Below are positions 7,336 through 7,351 of a stretch of DNA of 7,351 nt, one piece after another (the stretch's first letter is position 1; each line of letters begins with the position of its first letter). Source of the DNA: Clostridia bacterium (lineage in GTDB: Bacteria; Bacillota; Clostridia; Christensenellales; Borkfalkiaceae); assembly GCA_029054485.1 (NCBI GenBank), contig JAIDFD010000054.1:1-7351 (forward strand), in the 5' to 3' direction. The translations under genes and the position numbers were made by a program. The notes under the pieces are model-generated. The model worked only from the letters and a program-made list of their open reading frames with translations. It searched no databases and was not told the DNA's origin.

Positions 7336-7351
7336 AAAAAATAATTTATCC
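7336..7351 (-). promoter_or_regulatory. Upstream leader of the Wzz-like gene (partial)
   Basis: The last 16 bases of the window read GGATAAATTATTTTTT on the minus strand before the first ATG of the Wzz-like gene. The GGA is about 13 bases from that ATG, too far for a good ribosome binding site, which makes the internal ATG at 7323 a fair competitor. A promoter, if any, lies outside the window. Confidence 0.3.

Noticed and set aside
1..7351. CRISPR arrays, tRNA or rRNA genes, insertion sequences
   Set aside because: No regularly spaced repeats, no cloverleaf or rRNA-like stretch and no transposase frame or terminal repeats were seen by eye on either strand.

Overview
The window holds three genes, all read on the minus strand, with no credible gene on the plus strand. 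In order of transcription (right to left) they are: a two-helix membrane protein of the Wzz/chain-length-determinant type (7335 to 5998), a complete HelD/UvrD-like superfamily 1 helicase (5896 to 3524), and a very large DUF4011-type superfamily 1 helicase that starts at 3435 and runs off the left edge after 1145 codons. Coding density is high and the only non-coding stretches are about 100 bases or shorter.

The organism looks like a Gram-positive-type bacterium, most likely an uncultivated member of the Bacillota (Clostridia). The grounds are a HelD-family protein, a clean sigma-A type promoter with extended -10, an AGGA ribosome binding site, a hairpin-plus-U-tract terminator and moderate GC content. 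This is inference; the window contains no rRNA or marker gene.

The Wzz-like gene ends in a textbook intrinsic terminator, so it is the last gene of a transcript that enters from beyond the right edge. A strong promoter for the helD-like gene begins only about 14 bases past that terminator, so the helicase pair is a separate transcription unit. The helD-like gene and the DUF4011 gene are 88 bases apart; the gap holds a long AT-rich hairpin but neither a clear terminator nor a clear promoter, so co-transcription is likely but not proven.

The most interesting part is the helicase pair. HelD proteins strip and recycle stalled RNA polymerase. Large DUF4011 helicases, often ending in a Vsr-like nuclease, are known from anti-phage defence. 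In this copy the transglutaminase-like segment of the N-terminal region appears to have lost its catalytic cysteine and histidine. The C-terminal half that would show a nuclease lies outside the window, so a defence role remains a hypothesis.
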